Shown: positions 51,414-60,579 of the stretch, one piece after another | Numbering within the stretch: the stretch's first letter is position 1 | Layout: every line of letters begins with the position of its first letter | Assembly: GCA_965205535.1 (NCBI GenBank) | Contig: CBDBHH010000005.1 | Location: 2,976,001-3,040,000, forward strand | Origin: UBA8079 sp965205535 | Lineage (GTDB): Bacteria; Pseudomonadota; Alphaproteobacteria; UBA6615 | Reading direction: 5' to 3' | DNA: 64,000 nt | Notes under the pieces: generated by a model | Seen by the model: only the letters and a program-made list of their open reading frames with translations | Database searches by the model: none | Told to the model about the DNA's origin: nothing | Position numbers and translations under genes: made by a program

Positions 51414-51939
51414 GAGCGAGGCTGCGATCCGTGCCATGCGTGCGGGCGGTATCGATGATGCGTCCGCAAAGCCGAAAAAAGGCAAAAAGAAACTGGTCAT
51501 GATTGTGCTGCTGGCCGTTTTGGTCGGCGGTTGTGGCGCGGCCTACAAGCTGGTTCTGGCCAAAGAGCCTGCCGACGTTGCAGCCGTGCCGGTGCCCGAA
51601 CCCGAAATCAGCGAACCGGAAGAGCTCTACTACATCGACCTCGATCCGTTGTTCATCCCTTTCCTGAGCGAAAAAGGCGCGCGCCACAAAATCGTCGTGG
51701 TGCTCTCACTCGAAGTCGGACGGAAACGCCAGGAAGACAAGCTTGTACGTTCGTTGCTTCCGCGGTTGCGTGAATCCTATGTGCGCGCCCTGACGTCGCG
51801 TCCGTTTCCCGGAACCGAGGATGGATCGATAGAAACGGTCTATCTGAAGAACCGAATTCGATCGGAAAACATCAGGGTGCTGGGCATTGGTGTCGTCAAC
51901 GATGTCCTGGTGCGTGATATTCGCGTTCTGCCGGGGTGA
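51373..51939 (+). CDS. FliL-like flagellar basal-body protein (first copy)
   Basis: A 188-residue protein with a basic N-terminal tail (PKKGKKK), one membrane helix (about residues 40-58) and a periplasmic domain containing YYIDLDPLFIPFLSEKGARH and LVRSLLPRLRESYVRALTSR, which reads as FliL-like. FliL supports stator function at high load. GAGG 7 bases upstream supports the GTG 51373; the start overlaps the thiL end by 41 bases. A second protein of similar design follows. Confidence 0.6.
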   Translation: MADTGTSGKATRAESEAAIRAMRAGGIDDASAKPKKGKKKLVMIVLLAVLVGGCGAAYKLVLAKEPADVAAVPVPEPEISEPEELYYIDLDPLFIPFLSEKGARHKIVVVLSLEVGRKRQEDKLVRSLLPRLRESYVRALTSRPFPGTEDGSIETVYLKNRIRSENIRVLGIGVVNDVLVRDIRVLPG

Positions 51940-51941
51940 TC

Positions 51942-52394
51942 ATGAAGAAGATTCTGATCATCGTGGTGGTTCTTGTGCTCGCGGGCGGCGGCGCATTTTT
52001 CTTTCTGGGCCAGAAGGCGCCGGAGCAGGCGGAAGTGAAACCGAAAATAGAGAAACTGGATGTTCAGGAGCATCACTATGTGCGCCTCGACACCATCACC
52101 GTCACCTTGTTCGACGATGACCAGGTGGCCGGCTTGTATACCGCCGCACTAACGCTTGAAATTGCCGAGGCTGACCAGCGGTCGCTCGTCTCTGCCGCAA
52201 GTTCGCGGCTACGCGACGCACTGTTCCGCGATCTTCATGGTCTTCTGGAGCGACGCAAGGGCATTGAAGTGTCGCTGGATGTCGTGAAGCGCCATATGCG
52301 CAGCACCGCGACGCACGAACTGGGTGCCGATGTCGTGGTCGATGTGTTCGTCGAAAATGTTCTCCGCAAGGACCTTTCCTTGAAGGACGGCTGA
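51942..52394 (+). CDS. FliL-like/single-helix periplasmic-domain protein (second copy)
   Basis: A 150-residue protein with an N-terminal membrane helix (MKKILIIVVVLVLAGGGAFF), a short linker and a periplasmic domain with HHYVRLDTITVTLFDDDQV and RLRDALFRDLHGLLERRKGI, again reminiscent of FliL. It begins right after the first copy; GTG 51936 is an alternative start. Together they may modulate the flagellar motor or a related membrane machine. Function not proven. Confidence 0.6.
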   Translation: MKKILIIVVVLVLAGGGAFFFLGQKAPEQAEVKPKIEKLDVQEHHYVRLDTITVTLFDDDQVAGLYTAALTLEIAEADQRSLVSAASSRLRDALFRDLHGLLERRKGIEVSLDVVKRHMRSTATHELGADVVVDVFVENVLRKDLSLKDG

Positions 52395-52438
52395 CGCAGG
52401 TCTGGTATTCACAGCGAAGGCTTGTGTTTTCCAGGGCC

Positions 52439-53650
52439 ATGCCGGATGTTCGCCCGATGAAGATTCAGCGCAGTATTCGTAACGTCACTATCCTGTCCAT
52501 GTGTCAGGCCTTCGGCCAGACGCAGATGGTTCTGATTTTCTCCGTTTCCTCGATTATCGGCACCACCATTGCGCCGAATGTCGCCTGGGCGACGGTGCCG
52601 ATCACGTTCCAGTTTGTCGCCATGACCATGTCCACGGTGCCGGCTGCGCTGCTGATGAAAAGGATCGGCCGGGCCGGGGGGTTCATCGCGTTCCTGGCGA
52701 TCGGTTCGACCGGGGCGGGTCTGATGATTTACGCGCTGGTTGAACAGAGTTTTATCTTGTTCTGTCTTGGCTCGGCGCTGTTCGGTTCGTCCGCGGGTGC
52801 CAACCAGCAATTCCGGTTCGCCGCCGTGGATGCCGCGGACGAAAGCTTTAAAACCCGCGCTGTGAGCCTGGTCCTCGCGGGTGGCGTGTTTGCCGGCCTC
52901 GCCGGCCCCAGCCTGTCCTCTATCGGTTACGACATGGTCCAGCCGATTCTGTATGGCGGCGTGTTCGCGATTATCCTGATCATGCAGGCGCTGATGGTCG
53001 TGCTTCTGCTGTTCACCGATATTCCCGCGCCGACCGAGCAGGAACGCAGCGGCCCGACCCGCTCGATGCGTGAGATCGCTTCCCAGCCGGCCTTCATCGT
53101 GGCGCTGATGAGCGCGATGATCGGCTATGGCGTGATGAACTTCGTGATGCTGTCGACGCCGATCTTCATGCACCTCCACCCGACCCATCCCTACGGTCAA
53201 CTCGACATCAACAACGTGATCATGTGGCATATCCTGGGCATGTTCGCGCCCGGTTTCTTCACCGGCTGGCTGATCAAAAAATACGGCGATCTGAACATCA
53301 TCCTCGCGGGTGCCGCGATCTCGGTCGTCTGTCTGGTGGTAAACTTCAGCGGCGACTCGCTGTTGCATCTGCGCGTCGGTATGGCGCTGGTTGGCCTCGG
53401 CTGGAACTTCATGTTCACCGCCGGCACGACCCTGCTGCTCAGCACCTACACACCGGCAGAGAAAGCCAAGGTGCAGGGGGTCAATGACCTGTTCGTATTT
53501 GGCACCGTCTCGGTGTGTTCGCTCGCGGCCGGTGTGGTCTATCAGACTCTGGGTTTCTTCGCCGTCAACCTCGCCTCGGCGCCGCTGCTGGTTGCTGTGG
53601 TCATCGCGGTGTTCTGGTTGCGGGCGCGCCGCGGCGTGGTCGCGGCCTGA
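52439..53650 (+). CDS. major facilitator superfamily transporter
   Basis: A 403-residue membrane carrier with about 12 helices. The loop between helices 2 and 3 has ALLMKRIGRAGGFIAF, the usual basic motif position, and a symmetric loop after helix 8 has GWLIKKYGDLN. No substrate is recognisable. The start may be at 52439 or 52457. A terminator follows. Confidence 0.85.
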   Translation: MPDVRPMKIQRSIRNVTILSMCQAFGQTQMVLIFSVSSIIGTTIAPNVAWATVPITFQFVAMTMSTVPAALLMKRIGRAGGFIAFLAIGSTGAGLMIYALVEQSFILFCLGSALFGSSAGANQQFRFAAVDAADESFKTRAVSLVLAGGVFAGLAGPSLSSIGYDMVQPILYGGVFAIILIMQALMVVLLLFTDIPAPTEQERSGPTRSMREIASQPAFIVALMSAMIGYGVMNFVMLSTPIFMHLHPTHPYGQLDINNVIMWHILGMFAPGFFTGWLIKKYGDLNIILAGAAISVVCLVVNFSGDSLLHLRVGMALVGLGWNFMFTAGTTLLLSTYTPAEKAKVQGVNDLFVFGTVSVCSLAAGVVYQTLGFFAVNLASAPLLVAVVIAVFWLRARRGVVAA

Positions 53651-53709
53651 TCCGAATGTTCGCGCGGGTCTGGGTGGTGCGTCCTATGCATGATTCTTAA
53701 TCTGTTCTC

Positions 53710-53734
53710 GCGGTTGCCATGCAGCCGCCTTTTT
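53710..53734 (+). terminator. intrinsic terminator after the MFS gene
   Basis: GCGGTTG pairs with CAGCCGC (one G-T pair) around CCATG and is followed by C and five T residues. Confidence 0.7.
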
Positions 53735-53842
53735 GGCATGTTCCCGCCGCTTTTACGGGCTTGGGTGATTCGGTCCCGCACAGCGGTATTCGCCGTCTAC
53801 GCCCACATGGCCTAACAACTTAGAAACCAAAGGATATTCACA

Positions 53843-55966
53843 ATGGCTCCCATCGTCTGGTTCGCCATCGCATGCGGCGGTTTGGCCGTACTGTACGGCA
53901 TCTGGGCATCCCGTTCCGTCCTCGCGTCAAGCGCAGGCACCGAACGGATGCAGGAGATTTCAGCCGCCATTCAGGAAGGTGCGGCGGCCTATCTCAACCG
54001 GCAGTATCGTGCCATCGGCATGGTCGGCATCGTCATCGCGGTGATCCTGTTTTTCCTTCTCGGCTGGACAGTGGCCCTCGGCTTTGTCATCGGCGCCGTT
54101 CTTTCCGGCGTGACCGGTTACATCGGGATGCATATTTCGGTGCGCGCGAATGTTCGCACAACCGAAGCGGCCCGCAGCAGCTTGGGCGAAGGCCTGTCGG
54201 TGGCGTTCCGCTCCGGCGCCGTGACCGGCATGCTCGTCGCGGGTCTCGCCCTTCTGGCCGTTACCGGCTACTTCGGCTTCATGGTCTGGATGCAGCAGCA
54301 GGGCAACGCCGGCGGTCGCGAGTTGATCGATGCGCTGGTTGCGCTCGGTTTCGGTGCGTCGCTGATTTCGATCTTTGCGCGTCTGGGCGGCGGCATCTTC
54401 ACCAAGGGTGCGGATGTCGGTGCCGATCTCGTCGGTAAGGTCGAGGCGGGCATCCCCGAGGATGACCCCCGCAACCCGGCCGTGATCGCTGACAATGTCG
54501 GCGACAATGTCGGTGACTGTGCGGGCATGGCGGCAGATCTGTTCGAAACTTATGCCGTCACGATCGTGGCGACCATGGTGCTGATCTCGATCTTCCTGGC
54601 CGGCGATCCGTTGCTGAACTCGATGATGGTCTATCCGCTTGCAATCGGCGGTGTCTGCATCATCGCCTCGATCATCGGCACGTTCTTCACGCGCTTGGGT
54701 GCGAGCCAGAACATTATGGGCGCGCTCTATAAGGGCTTCATCGCTTCGGCGGTGCTTTCCCTGGTGGGCGTGGCGGCTGTGACCAACTGGGTGATCGGTT
54801 TCGATGCCCAGGTCGAGGTTGCCAAGGCATCCTTCTCCGGCATGGACATCTTCCTGTGTGCCGTTGTTGGGCTGGTTGTGACCGGTCTGCTGATCTGGGT
54901 GACCGAGTACTACACGAGCACCGAGTATCGCCCTGTGCGTTCGATCGCCCAGGCGTCGACCACGGGTCACGGCACCAACGTGATCCAGGGTCTCGCGATC
55001 TCCATGGAGGCGACGGCGATCCCGGCGATCATCATCTGCGCAGCGATCATTGTTTCGTTCTCGCTGGCGGGCCTCCTTGGTATCGCCATTGCGGTGACGG
55101 CGATGCTGGCGCTGGCCGGTATGGTTGTCGCTCTCGACGCCTACGGTCCGGTGACGGATAACGCAGGCGGCATCGCCGAGATGGCCGAGCTCGACGAAAA
55201 TGTCCGCAAGACGACGGATGCGCTCGACGCGGTCGGCAACACCACCAAGGCCGTGACCAAGGGTTATGCAATCGGCTCTGCCGGTCTCGGTGCGCTGGTG
55301 CTGTTCGCGGCCTATACGTCCGATCTGGAGTTCTTCATCTCCACGTCGGCGGAACATGCGTATTTCGCGGGTGTCATTCTCGACTTCTCGTTGACCAACC
55401 CCTACGTGGTCGTCGGCCTGTTCGTGGGCGGCATGCTGCCGTTCCTGTTCGGCGCCATGGGCATGACCGCGGTTGGTCGTGCAGCCGGTTCGGTCGTGGT
55501 CGAGGTCCGGCGTCAGTTCAAGGAAATCCCGGGCATCATGGAAGGCACGGGCAAGCCGGAATATGGCAAGTGTGTCGACATGCTGACCCGAGCGGCGATC
55601 AAGGAAATGATTATTCCCTCGATGCTGCCGGTTCTCTCGCCGATCGTGCTGTTCGTGGTGATCCTGCTCATCGGCGGCAAGTCGGCGGCATTCTCGTCGC
55701 TGGGTGCCATGTTGCTGGGTGTGATCGTGACCGGGCTGTTTGTCGCGATTTCCATGACCGCCGGTGGCGGTGCGTGGGATAACGCCAAGAAGTACATTGA
55801 GGACGGCAATCATGGTGGCAAGGGATCCGACGCGCACCACGCGGCGGTGACCGGCGACACGGTTGGTGACCCGTACAAGGACACGGCCGGCCCGGCTGTG
55901 AACCCGATGATCAAGATCACGAACATCGTGGCGCTTCTGGTGCTTGCCGTATTGGCAAACCTCTAG
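53843..55966 (+). CDS. hppA: membrane-bound H+-translocating pyrophosphatase, potassium-independent
   Basis: Couples hydrolysis of pyrophosphate to proton pumping across the membrane. The 707-residue protein has about 16 helices. DVGADLVGKVEAGIPEDDPR and NPAVIADNVGDNVGDCAGMA form the substrate site, and GNTTKAVTKGYAIG carries Lys where potassium-dependent enzymes have Ala, so it is the K+-independent type. A strong ribosome binding site (AAGGA) lies 8 bases before the ATG. It is followed by an excellent terminator. Confidence 0.95.
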   Translation: MAPIVWFAIACGGLAVLYGIWASRSVLASSAGTERMQEISAAIQEGAAAYLNRQYRAIGMVGIVIAVILFFLLGWTVALGFVIGAVLSGVTGYIGMHISVRANVRTTEAARSSLGEGLSVAFRSGAVTGMLVAGLALLAVTGYFGFMVWMQQQGNAGGRELIDALVALGFGASLISIFARLGGGIFTKGADVGADLVGKVEAGIPEDDPRNPAVIADNVGDNVGDCAGMAADLFETYAVTIVATMVLISIFLAGDPLLNSMMVYPLAIGGVCIIASIIGTFFTRLGASQNIMGALYKGFIASAVLSLVGVAAVTNWVIGFDAQVEVAKASFSGMDIFLCAVVGLVVTGLLIWVTEYYTSTEYRPVRSIAQASTTGHGTNVIQGLAISMEATAIPAIIICAAIIVSFSLAGLLGIAIAVTAMLALAGMVVALDAYGPVTDNAGGIAEMAELDENVRKTTDALDAVGNTTKAVTKGYAIGSAGLGALVLFAAYTSDLEFFISTSAEHAYFAGVILDFSLTNPYVVVGLFVGGMLPFLFGAMGMTAVGRAAGSVVVEVRRQFKEIPGIMEGTGKPEYGKCVDMLTRAAIKEMIIPSMLPVLSPIVLFVVILLIGGKSAAFSSLGAMLLGVIVTGLFVAISMTAGGGAWDNAKKYIEDGNHGGKGSDAHHAAVTGDTVGDPYKDTAGPAVNPMIKITNIVALLVLAVLANL

Positions 55967-55984
55967 GGGCAGATATCTTTCATG

Positions 55985-56015
55985 AAAAACCCCGGGACTT
56001 GTCCCGGGGTTTTTT
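55985..56015 (+). terminator. intrinsic terminator of hppA
   Basis: AACCCCGGGAC pairs perfectly with GTCCCGGGGTT around a TT loop, ending in six T residues. The A-rich left arm lets it also end transcripts from the convergent bamE gene. Confidence 0.9.
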
Positions 56016-56048
56016 ATTGGGTTTGTTTCGACCTGGCGACCATTGACG

Positions 56049-56501
56049 TTACTGGCTCGGGTTGCCGCCACTGCCTGCGAAGCGCCCGACATTGCCGAAC
56101 AATTGCTGGATCAACGACAATTCGTTGCCGGCGGTTGGTGTCACCCGGCTGACCAGCTCGACTTCACGGCGGTCATTCTCCGTGTAGGTGAAGACATCTT
56201 CCACGACTTCTTTTTCGTCAAAAACGATGGCGATGATTTTTCGCTCGAGAAGCTCTGGTTCGAAGAACGCGACGGTTTCCGTCCGCTCGGACATGTAGTA
56301 CCAGATGTTGGTACGAAACACGCCTTCGGTTGAGGGGCTTCCCAGGGACTGTTGAACTTCACGGCGGCTGGTCTGGCCCGGCTCGATCGAGGCCAGCGCG
56401 TCGGGGTCCGGCTCCTGGCCGCGTATATTGACGATGGGTGCGCAGGCGCTCAGCGCCGCGAGCAAGACAAGGATACGACCGTGTCGGACAAACAATTTCA
56501 T
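56049..56501 (-). CDS. bamE: outer-membrane assembly lipoprotein BamE (SmpA/OmlA)
   Basis: Part of the BAM complex inserting beta-barrel proteins. The 150-residue protein has a lipoprotein signal with lipobox LSAC and the lipid-bearing Cys20. The BamE core shows EPGQTSRREVQQSLGSPSTE, NIWYYMSERTETVAFFEPEL and a C-terminal GNELSLIQQLFGNVGRF helix typical of alphaproteobacterial versions. It is divergent from the ubiquinol-cytochrome c chaperone gene. Confidence 0.9.
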   Translation of the reverse strand: MKLFVRHGRILVLLAALSACAPIVNIRGQEPDPDALASIEPGQTSRREVQQSLGSPSTEGVFRTNIWYYMSERTETVAFFEPELLERKIIAIVFDEKEVVEDVFTYTENDRREVELVSRVTPTAGNELSLIQQLFGNVGRFAGSGGNPSQ

Positions 56502-56619
56502 CGGGCAGACAGTTCCGCTGTTCGCGTTTCGTTGGATCAGATCGAGCAGGACGATGGCACTCGCCGTTTCGCCATGTCAACTGGTCCGGCGAACAGCAAA
56601 ATTCGATGCGCAAACTGAC

Positions 56620-57186
56620 ATGATCAACTGGATTCGAGAACGTAAACAGCGACGGGAACTGGCGACCCGTTTACTTGACGTTGTGATCGACCAGGCACGC
56701 CGACCGGCCTTCTATGCGGCCTATGGTGTTCCCGACACCATGCTTGGTCGATACGAGATGGTCTGCCTGCATGCCTATGTGCTGCTTCGGCGTCTCAAGC
56801 GCGCCGGCGGGCAGGGGCCTCGCATCGCTCAGACATTGCACGATCGGATCTTCGACGATTTCGACGTGGCGTTGCGTGAGGTGGGGCTGGGTGACATGGG
56901 CATCGGCAAGCGGATGAAGAAGCTTGCCCGTAATTTACATGGACGCATATCGGCCTATGAGCGTGGCCTGGCTGCAGGAGATGCGGAGATGGCCGCGGCC
57001 CTGCATCGAAACCTCTACGCAAGCACCGAACCCACGGATGCCCAGGTGATGGCGATGATCACCTATGTGCGTCATGCCAGGGACGAGGTCGACGCTTGTG
57101 CGCCTGAAGCCTTGTGGGACGCGCGTCCTGTGTTTCCCGATCCCGAACCGGGTGTCGACAATGTGAGCTCGGTGGGCGCGTCATGA
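56620..57186 (+). CDS. ubiquinol-cytochrome c chaperone family protein (CBP3-like)
   Basis: A 188-residue protein similar to mitochondrial CBP3/UQCC1, which helps assemble the cytochrome bc1 complex. RLLDVVIDQARRPAFYAAYG, GVPDTMLGRYEMVCLHAYVL and IFDDFDVALREVGLGDMGIG followed by KRMKKLARNLHGR are family features. The ATG 56620 (MINWIRERK) is chosen, since the frame extends upstream with no family sequence. It overlaps the DUF177 gene by 4 bases. Confidence 0.88.
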   Translation: MINWIRERKQRRELATRLLDVVIDQARRPAFYAAYGVPDTMLGRYEMVCLHAYVLLRRLKRAGGQGPRIAQTLHDRIFDDFDVALREVGLGDMGIGKRMKKLARNLHGRISAYERGLAAGDAEMAAALHRNLYASTEPTDAQVMAMITYVRHARDEVDACAPEALWDARPVFPDPEPGVDNVSSVGAS

Positions 57187-57698
57187 GTGAGACAGCCGAC
57201 CCGGAGTTGCTGCGGAGTGTTTCAATCGCGGAATTGTCACCGGCCGAACGTCAGGTCGAAAAAATCCACGTGGACAAGGTTGAATGCGCCGCGATTGCCG
57301 AGCGCCTCGACATCCTGTCGATTGAAAGCCTGTCGGCGGAACTGCAGCTGTTTCGCGATCTCACGGGTGATGTGAACCTGGTTGGCCGGATCGTGGCAGA
57401 CATCATCCAGGCCTGTGTCGTGACGCTGGAGCCGGTCTCGCAGCATATTGATGCGCCGGTGTATCAGCGGTTTTCTGCCCGTGCTGAAGAGGAAGAGGGA
57501 GAGGATGAGGACCCCGTCGAACCCATTGTCGACGATGAGATCGAAGTCGGTGATGTGATCGTGCAGAACCTGTCACTGGCGCTTGATCCCTATCCACGCG
57601 CGCCGGAAGCAGAGTTCGAGGAGGTCGATGATGAGGCCGGAAAACCCACCGGGCCGTTCGCCGCACTGGCCGCTTTGCGTGATGAGGGCGAAAAATAG
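57183..57698 (+). CDS. DUF177/YceD-family protein
   Basis: A 171-residue protein of the YceD (DUF177) family, whose genes almost always precede rpmF and which has been linked to 23S rRNA or ribosome function in plants and bacteria. The core contains LQLFRDLTGDVNLVGRIVAD and IIQACVVTLEPVSQHIDAP; the rest is acidic. The start overlaps the previous stop (ATGA). Confidence 0.9.
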   Translation: MSETADPELLRSVSIAELSPAERQVEKIHVDKVECAAIAERLDILSIESLSAELQLFRDLTGDVNLVGRIVADIIQACVVTLEPVSQHIDAPVYQRFSARAEEEEGEDEDPVEPIVDDEIEVGDVIVQNLSLALDPYPRAPEAEFEEVDDEAGKPTGPFAALAALRDEGEK

Positions 57699-57825
57699 TT
57701 CGCATTCACCAATGTTTTCGGTCAGAAAACTTGCGATTCGCTTGCTCAGCGGTGCATTTTTGGATAATTAGCAGCCGCCTCCCGGCATGCTCAGATAATT
57801 TATACTTCCCGCGAAAGGGAATCAG

Positions 57826-58011
57826 ATGGCCGTACCCAAGAAAAAAGTATCGAAGTCCCGACGTAACATGCGTCGTGCGCACGACTCGTTGAAGCAGCAG
57901 GCCTATGTCGAAGATGAGACGACGGGCGAGTTCCATCGCCCCCATCATGTCGACATGAAGACCGGCTACTACAAGGGCCGCCAGGTCATCGAGGTCAAGG
58001 AGAAGATCTAG
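57826..58011 (+). CDS. rpmF: 50S ribosomal protein bL32
   Basis: A 61-residue basic protein with MAVPKKKVSKSRRNMRRAHD at the N-terminus and HRPHHVDMKTGYYKGRQVIE. It is the alphaproteobacterial type without the zinc-binding cysteines (C-minus form). It lies 127 bases after DUF177 and just before plsX. Confidence 0.95.
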   Translation: MAVPKKKVSKSRRNMRRAHDSLKQQAYVEDETTGEFHRPHHVDMKTGYYKGRQVIEVKEKI

Positions 58012-58053
58012 AGGCCAACCCCGGACTCCGCGTCCGGCTGGAGAGCGGACCCG

Positions 58054-59103
58054 TTGAGCGATCATATCACCATCGCCCTGGACGCCATGGGCGGCGACGA
58101 CGCGCCGCACATCGTCGTTGCGGGTGCCAATATTGCCAGGCGCCGGCATCCCGATGCCCGCTTCGTGCTGTTCGGTGACGAGAAAGATCTCGCCGCGCGG
58201 GTCGCGAAGCAGCGCGGCCTCAAGGATTTTGTTGAAATACGTCACGCCCCTGAAGGTGTCGCAGCGGACGCAAAACCGTCGCAGGTTGTACGCAACGGTC
58301 GCGAGACCTCGATGTGGCGCGCGATCGATGCGGTCACGCAGGGCGACGCCGCCGGTGTTGTGTCTGCGGGGAATACCGGTGCGCTCCTGGCCATGGCGAT
58401 GTTTGTGCTAAAGCGTCTCGAGGGAATTGACCGCCCGGCGATTGCATCCTTCTTTCCGACCCTGCGCGGCGAAACCGTGATGCTCGATCTCGGTGCGAAC
58501 ATTCGCTGCAGCGAACGCAATCTGGTCGAATTTGCGATCATGGGGGAAGTCTTCGCACGGACCATTCTCGGCATCGAAAATCCCACAGTTGGGCTGCTGA
58601 ATGTCGGCGAAGAGGAAACCAAGGGTAACGAAGCTCTCAAGGATGCTGCCGAATTGTTGCGCGCGCTCGATCTGCCCGGTGAGTTTGTCGGCTTCGTCGA
58701 GGGCGATGATATCCCCGCGGGGGCCGTCGATGTGGTGGTGACCGATGGTTTTACGGGTAATGTTGCACTCAAAACCGCCGAAGGTACGGCCAAGCTCATC
58801 AATGCGTTTGTGCGTGAGACCTTTCGTAATTCGTTCTGGGCCAAGATCGGGTATATTTTTGCCAAACGTTCATTCGACAAGCTGCGCAACCGCAGCGACC
58901 CCCGCCGATATAACGGGGCCATGTTCCTTGGGCTCGACGGTGTCTGCGTCAAAAGTCATGGCGGCACGGATGCCGTCGGTTTTGCAACCGCCATCGGAGT
59001 AGCGATCGATATGGTGAAGTATGGCGGTAACGCTTCTCTGAAAACGACAGTGGAACGGCTGGAACTCGATTCTCTGCGTCCACAGGCCGCGGCGTCGTCG
59101 TAA
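58054..59103 (+). CDS. plsX: phosphate acyltransferase PlsX
   Basis: Makes acyl-phosphate from acyl-ACP for phospholipid synthesis. The 349-residue protein has IALDAMGGDDAPHIVVAGAN, SAGNTGALLAMAMFVLKRLE and VGEEETKGNEALKDAAELLR. The TTG start 58054 has GGAGAG 8 bases upstream; no ATG lies near the expected start. The stop overlaps the fabH start (TAATG). Confidence 0.94.
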   Translation: MSDHITIALDAMGGDDAPHIVVAGANIARRRHPDARFVLFGDEKDLAARVAKQRGLKDFVEIRHAPEGVAADAKPSQVVRNGRETSMWRAIDAVTQGDAAGVVSAGNTGALLAMAMFVLKRLEGIDRPAIASFFPTLRGETVMLDLGANIRCSERNLVEFAIMGEVFARTILGIENPTVGLLNVGEEETKGNEALKDAAELLRALDLPGEFVGFVEGDDIPAGAVDVVVTDGFTGNVALKTAEGTAKLINAFVRETFRNSFWAKIGYIFAKRSFDKLRNRSDPRRYNGAMFLGLDGVCVKSHGGTDAVGFATAIGVAIDMVKYGGNASLKTTVERLELDSLRPQAAASS

Positions 59104-60080
59104 TGGTACGTCGATCGATCGTTGCCGGCATCGGCGCTTACTTGCCGGACCGGGTTGTGACGAATGCCGAGCTCGCCGAGCGTATTGATACCTCCGACGA
59201 GTGGATTCAGGAACGCAGTGGCATCCAGCAGCGCCACATCGTGGCGGATGGCGAAATGACGTCGGACCTTGCAACGGCGGCCGCACAGCGTGCGCTCGCG
59301 GCGGCAGGCCTGGAGCCGGACGATATCGGGATCATCGTCGTTGCGACCTCCACGCCCGACGAAACATTTCCGGCCACTGCGACGGTGGTCCAGTCGAAGC
59401 TTGGTTGTGCCAATGGCAGCATGGGTTTTGATGTCCAGGCGGTCTGCTCGGGTTTCGTGTTTGCGCTTGCGACAGCCGACAATTTTATCAAAGTGGGGCA
59501 GGCCGATACCGCGCTGGTGATCGGCGCGGAAACTTTCTCGAAGATCCTCGACTGGGAAGACCGCTCCACGTGCGTGCTGTTTGGCGACGGTGCGGGTGCC
59601 ATGGTGCTGAAGGCCGGCGAGGGCGACGGGTCGAGCGACGACCGCGGTATTCTGTCGACGCATCTCCATTCCGACGGCCGGTTACATGATTTGCTCTATG
59701 TGGACGGCGGGCCGTCTTCCACGGGCCAGGTTGGCCATTTGCGCATGGAAGGCCGCGAAGTGTTCAAGCATGCGGTCACAAAGATGTCGGCCGTGACCGT
59801 TGAGGCGCTGGAGGCAACCGGTCTTAATACGGAAGAAATCGATTGGTTCGTGCCCCATCAGGCCAATCGACGGATCATCGATGGCACGGCGCGAAAGCTT
59901 GGTATAACTGGTGAACGTGTCGTGGTGACGATCGATCAGCACGCCAACACCTCGGCGGCCTCTATCCCGTTGGCACTGTCTGTGGCGGTAGAGGACAAGC
60001 GCATTCAGGAAGGCAATCTGGTTCTCCTGGAGGCCATGGGCGGCGGTCTGACCTGGGGGTCGGGAATTGTCCGCTGGTAG
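59103..60080 (+). CDS. fabH: beta-ketoacyl-ACP synthase III
   Basis: Starts fatty acid synthesis from acetyl-CoA and malonyl-ACP. The 325-residue protein has catalytic Cys115 in DVQAVCSGFVFALATAD, His in WFVPHQANRRII and Asn in DQHANTSAASIPLAL. It is coupled to plsX, as in most proteobacteria. Confidence 0.95.
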   Translation: MVRRSIVAGIGAYLPDRVVTNAELAERIDTSDEWIQERSGIQQRHIVADGEMTSDLATAAAQRALAAAGLEPDDIGIIVVATSTPDETFPATATVVQSKLGCANGSMGFDVQAVCSGFVFALATADNFIKVGQADTALVIGAETFSKILDWEDRSTCVLFGDGAGAMVLKAGEGDGSSDDRGILSTHLHSDGRLHDLLYVDGGPSSTGQVGHLRMEGREVFKHAVTKMSAVTVEALEATGLNTEEIDWFVPHQANRRIIDGTARKLGITGERVVVTIDQHANTSAASIPLALSVAVEDKRIQEGNLVLLEAMGGGLTWGSGIVRW

Positions 60081-60201
60081 CGGCTTCGACGACCCAGAAT
60101 CAATTTTTTAGATTAACCAACCAGAGCAATCCTTTGATATTGACGCATTTCTGCTGTCGAGGTACCGTCGTGCAAACCAAAAATGGGTGGGAGAGCAGGC
60201 G

Positions 60202-60570
60202 GTGAACGACACGATTACACGCGCGCAGTTGACGGAAGCCGTCTATCAGGAAGTCGGGCTGTCGCGGAACGAATCTGCCGACCTCGTGGAATCGGTACTG
60301 GCTGAAATGTCGGATGCGCTGATCCGTGGCGAGATGGTCAAACTCTCTTCTTTCGGCAGCTTCCAGGTCCGTCAGAAAGGTCAGCGGATGGGGCGCAACC
60401 CGAAGACCGGCGAAGAAGTGCCGATCCTGCCCCGCCGTGTGCTGGTATTCCGGCCCAGCCATGTTCTGAAAAAGCGGATCAACGATGATCCGGGGGCATC
60501 CTCTGAGCCGGTGTCCGCCCCGAGCTTCGCGTCAGCCGGCGCGATTCCGGAATCCGATACCTCTTACTAA
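60202..60570 (+). CDS. ihfA: integration host factor alpha subunit
   Basis: DNA-bending protein of the HU/IHF family. The core has LTEAVYQEVGLSRNESADLV, VKLSSFGSFQVRQKGQRMGR and NPKTGEEVPILPRRVLVFRP. The GTG 60202 preceded by GGGAGAGCAG is the likely start; ATG 60187 lacks one. About 20 extra residues, Ser/Pro/Ala-rich, extend the C-terminus. The order fabH-ihfA-merR is typical of Alphaproteobacteria. Confidence 0.92.
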   Translation: MNDTITRAQLTEAVYQEVGLSRNESADLVESVLAEMSDALIRGEMVKLSSFGSFQVRQKGQRMGRNPKTGEEVPILPRRVLVFRPSHVLKKRINDDPGASSEPVSAPSFASAGAIPESDTSY

Positions 60571-60579
60571 GCCGGACGG

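Noticed and set aside
53960..56092. 710-codon minus-strand ORF opposite hppA
   Set aside because: The pyrophosphatase on the plus strand has all catalytic motifs; the opposite frame is rich in His, Arg and Asp as expected from antisense of membrane segments.
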